The notes under the pieces are model-generated. The model was given only the letters and a program-made list of their open reading frames with translations, was not told the origin of the DNA and ran no database searches. The translations under genes and the position numbers were made by a program. Positions 63,847 through 64,000 of a DNA stretch of 64,000 nucleotides are shown here, in pieces. The stretch lies in contig VZTJ01004697.1 of the NCBI GenBank assembly GCA_013397795.1, positions 414,649 to 478,648 of the forward strand. Reading direction: 5' to 3'. This stretch comes from Orthonyx spaldingii. Its lineage: Eukaryota; Chordata; Aves; Passeriformes; Orthonychidae. How positions within the stretch are numbered: position 1 is the first letter of the stretch; each line of letters opens with the position of its first letter.

Positions 63847-64000
63847 GCCTTTTCACCCCTCCAAAGCAACACCAGACAGCAGCGGCGAGGAGAAGCGGGT
63901 TTGCTCGGGCGTCCTCTCCGTGGGTCGGCAGCTCCGGGCGGGCAGGCGGGACCCCGCAGACAGCTACACCATTGCACTTTCCACAGCCCGAAGACGGCGG

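Larger units (their letters stand above)
63294..64000 (-). other. Probable 3' UTR of a minus-strand gene, inferred ASCL2
   Basis: Read on the minus strand this interval looks like the end of an mRNA. It has an AATAAA signal at 63324-63329, a GU-rich element (TGTATATGTGTG, 63279-63290) at the right distance downstream, and an AU-rich stretch upstream holding a Pumilio-type UGUACAUA (63376-63383). Stops occur in all frames near the right edge except a short Lys-rich frame crossing a low-complexity tract, and no family C-terminus is visible. Vertebrates keep ASCL2 (chicken CASH4, a bHLH transcription factor) upstream of TH on the same strand, so this is inferred to be its 3' UTR. The bHLH domain itself is not in the window. 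Confidence 0.5.

Noticed and set aside
1..64000. tRNA, rRNA, CRISPR arrays, riboswitches or operon structure
   Set aside because: None seen; the sequence is vertebrate and no A/B box pair or repeat-spacer pattern was recognised.

Overview
The window is vertebrate nuclear DNA, almost certainly from a bird. Evidence: several tails of the avian CR1 LINE family, a fragment resembling a long terminal repeat common in songbird-type genomes, and two exons of tyrosine hydroxylase (TH) with large introns. Outside those exons no reading frame resembles a protein family I recognise. It is mostly non-coding sequence and should be read as a regulatory landscape.

Layout. (1) 1-6962, minus strand: the 5' end of TH, the rate-limiting enzyme of catecholamine synthesis. 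Coding exon 1 is 6845-6934, intron 1 is 2388-6844, coding exon 2 is 2184-2387, and intron 2 runs off the left edge. The promoter lies at about 6984-7008, with a TATA box and a perfect cAMP-response element in the arrangement known from mammalian TH. Inside intron 2, at 25-45, is a near-consensus RE1/NRSE site for the neuronal-gene repressor REST. (2) 6963-63300: about 56 kb of intergenic DNA with no supportable protein gene. It holds CR1 remnants (18428-18735, 22801-23162, 33421-33625), an LTR fragment (37114-37350), a 33-bp GC-rich minisatellite in a CpG-rich block (22270-22800), a CpG island beside a gapped poly-T tract (41130-41650), microsatellites, and several AT-rich or palindromic stretches that look like regulatory candidates. 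(3) 63300-64000, minus strand: what looks like the 3' end of another transcript, with AATAAA, a GU-rich downstream element and a Pumilio-type motif. From the conserved vertebrate order INS-TH-ASCL2 I infer the 3' UTR of ASCL2, whose coding part would lie to the right of the window.

How the parts relate. TH and the inferred ASCL2 lie on the same strand, so the 56 kb is both upstream of TH and downstream of ASCL2. It is the natural place for distal enhancers of either gene. The REST site at the left edge fits neuron-restricted expression of TH, and the CRE-TATA promoter fits its cAMP and activity response. No database search was run; family calls come from reading the sequence.
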